This document shows, one piece after another, positions 6,359-6,363 of a stretch of 6,363 bases of DNA. Made by a program: the position numbers and the translations under genes. Under the pieces are notes generated by a model. That model had not been told where the DNA came from. It did not search any database and saw only the letters and a list, made by a program, of their open reading frames with translations. The stretch is from Gammaproteobacteria bacterium (GTDB lineage Bacteria > Pseudomonadota > Gammaproteobacteria > BMS3Bbin11): positions 1-6,363 of the forward strand of contig DAOVWW010000093.1 of NCBI GenBank assembly GCA_030636465.1, in the 5' to 3' direction. Position 1 is the first letter of the stretch; every line of letters begins with the position of its first letter.

Positions 6359-6363
6359 TTGTA

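Overview
The window is a core-metabolism locus of a gammaproteobacterium, with every gene assigned from conserved motifs read directly from the sequence. From left to right it holds ygfZ (minus strand, 3' end cut off by the window edge), a divergent promoter region of about 270 bp, the plus-strand cluster sdhC-sdhD-sdhA-sdhB-sdhE-ygfX, and nadB on the minus strand, converging on ygfX with a 26-nt gap. The residues match Escherichia coli-type (b-heme, ubiquinone-linked) succinate dehydrogenase closely. SdhE, YgfX, YgfZ and NadB side by side is a gammaproteobacterial arrangement. Base composition looks slightly AT-rich by eye. I cannot name a genus.

Functionally, sdhCDAB encodes all four subunits of respiratory complex II: a flavoprotein, an iron-sulfur protein and two heme-binding membrane anchors. 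sdhE encodes the factor that helps attach FAD covalently to SdhA. ygfX encodes a small two-helix membrane protein that habitually follows sdhE. ygfZ encodes a folate-binding GcvT-like protein linked to Fe-S enzyme maintenance. In E. coli, ygfZ and sdhE-ygfX are divergent neighbours and sdhCDAB lies elsewhere. Here the whole sdh operon sits between ygfZ and sdhE, so the enzyme and its assembly factor are in one tightly packed transcription unit. Translational coupling is likely throughout: sdhD overlaps sdhC, the sdhA ribosome binding site overlaps the sdhD stop, sdhE starts 4 nt after sdhB, and ygfX starts inside sdhE.

Three places do not fit the plain picture. (1) The nadB reading frame loses NadB similarity upstream of about position 6090. 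Its first 80-95 visible residues match no part of L-aspartate oxidase that I can recognise, so this is a rearranged gene, a fusion or an assembly chimera at the window edge. (2) The only real gap inside the sdh cluster (74 nt between sdhA and sdhB) is filled exactly by a 25-codon ORF that starts at the sdhA stop and ends overlapping the sdhB start. (3) A 15-codon ORF with a better ribosome binding site than sdhC itself lies just upstream of sdhC. I found no mobile element, CRISPR array, tRNA or rRNA gene, and no sign of a novel defence or biosynthetic system.
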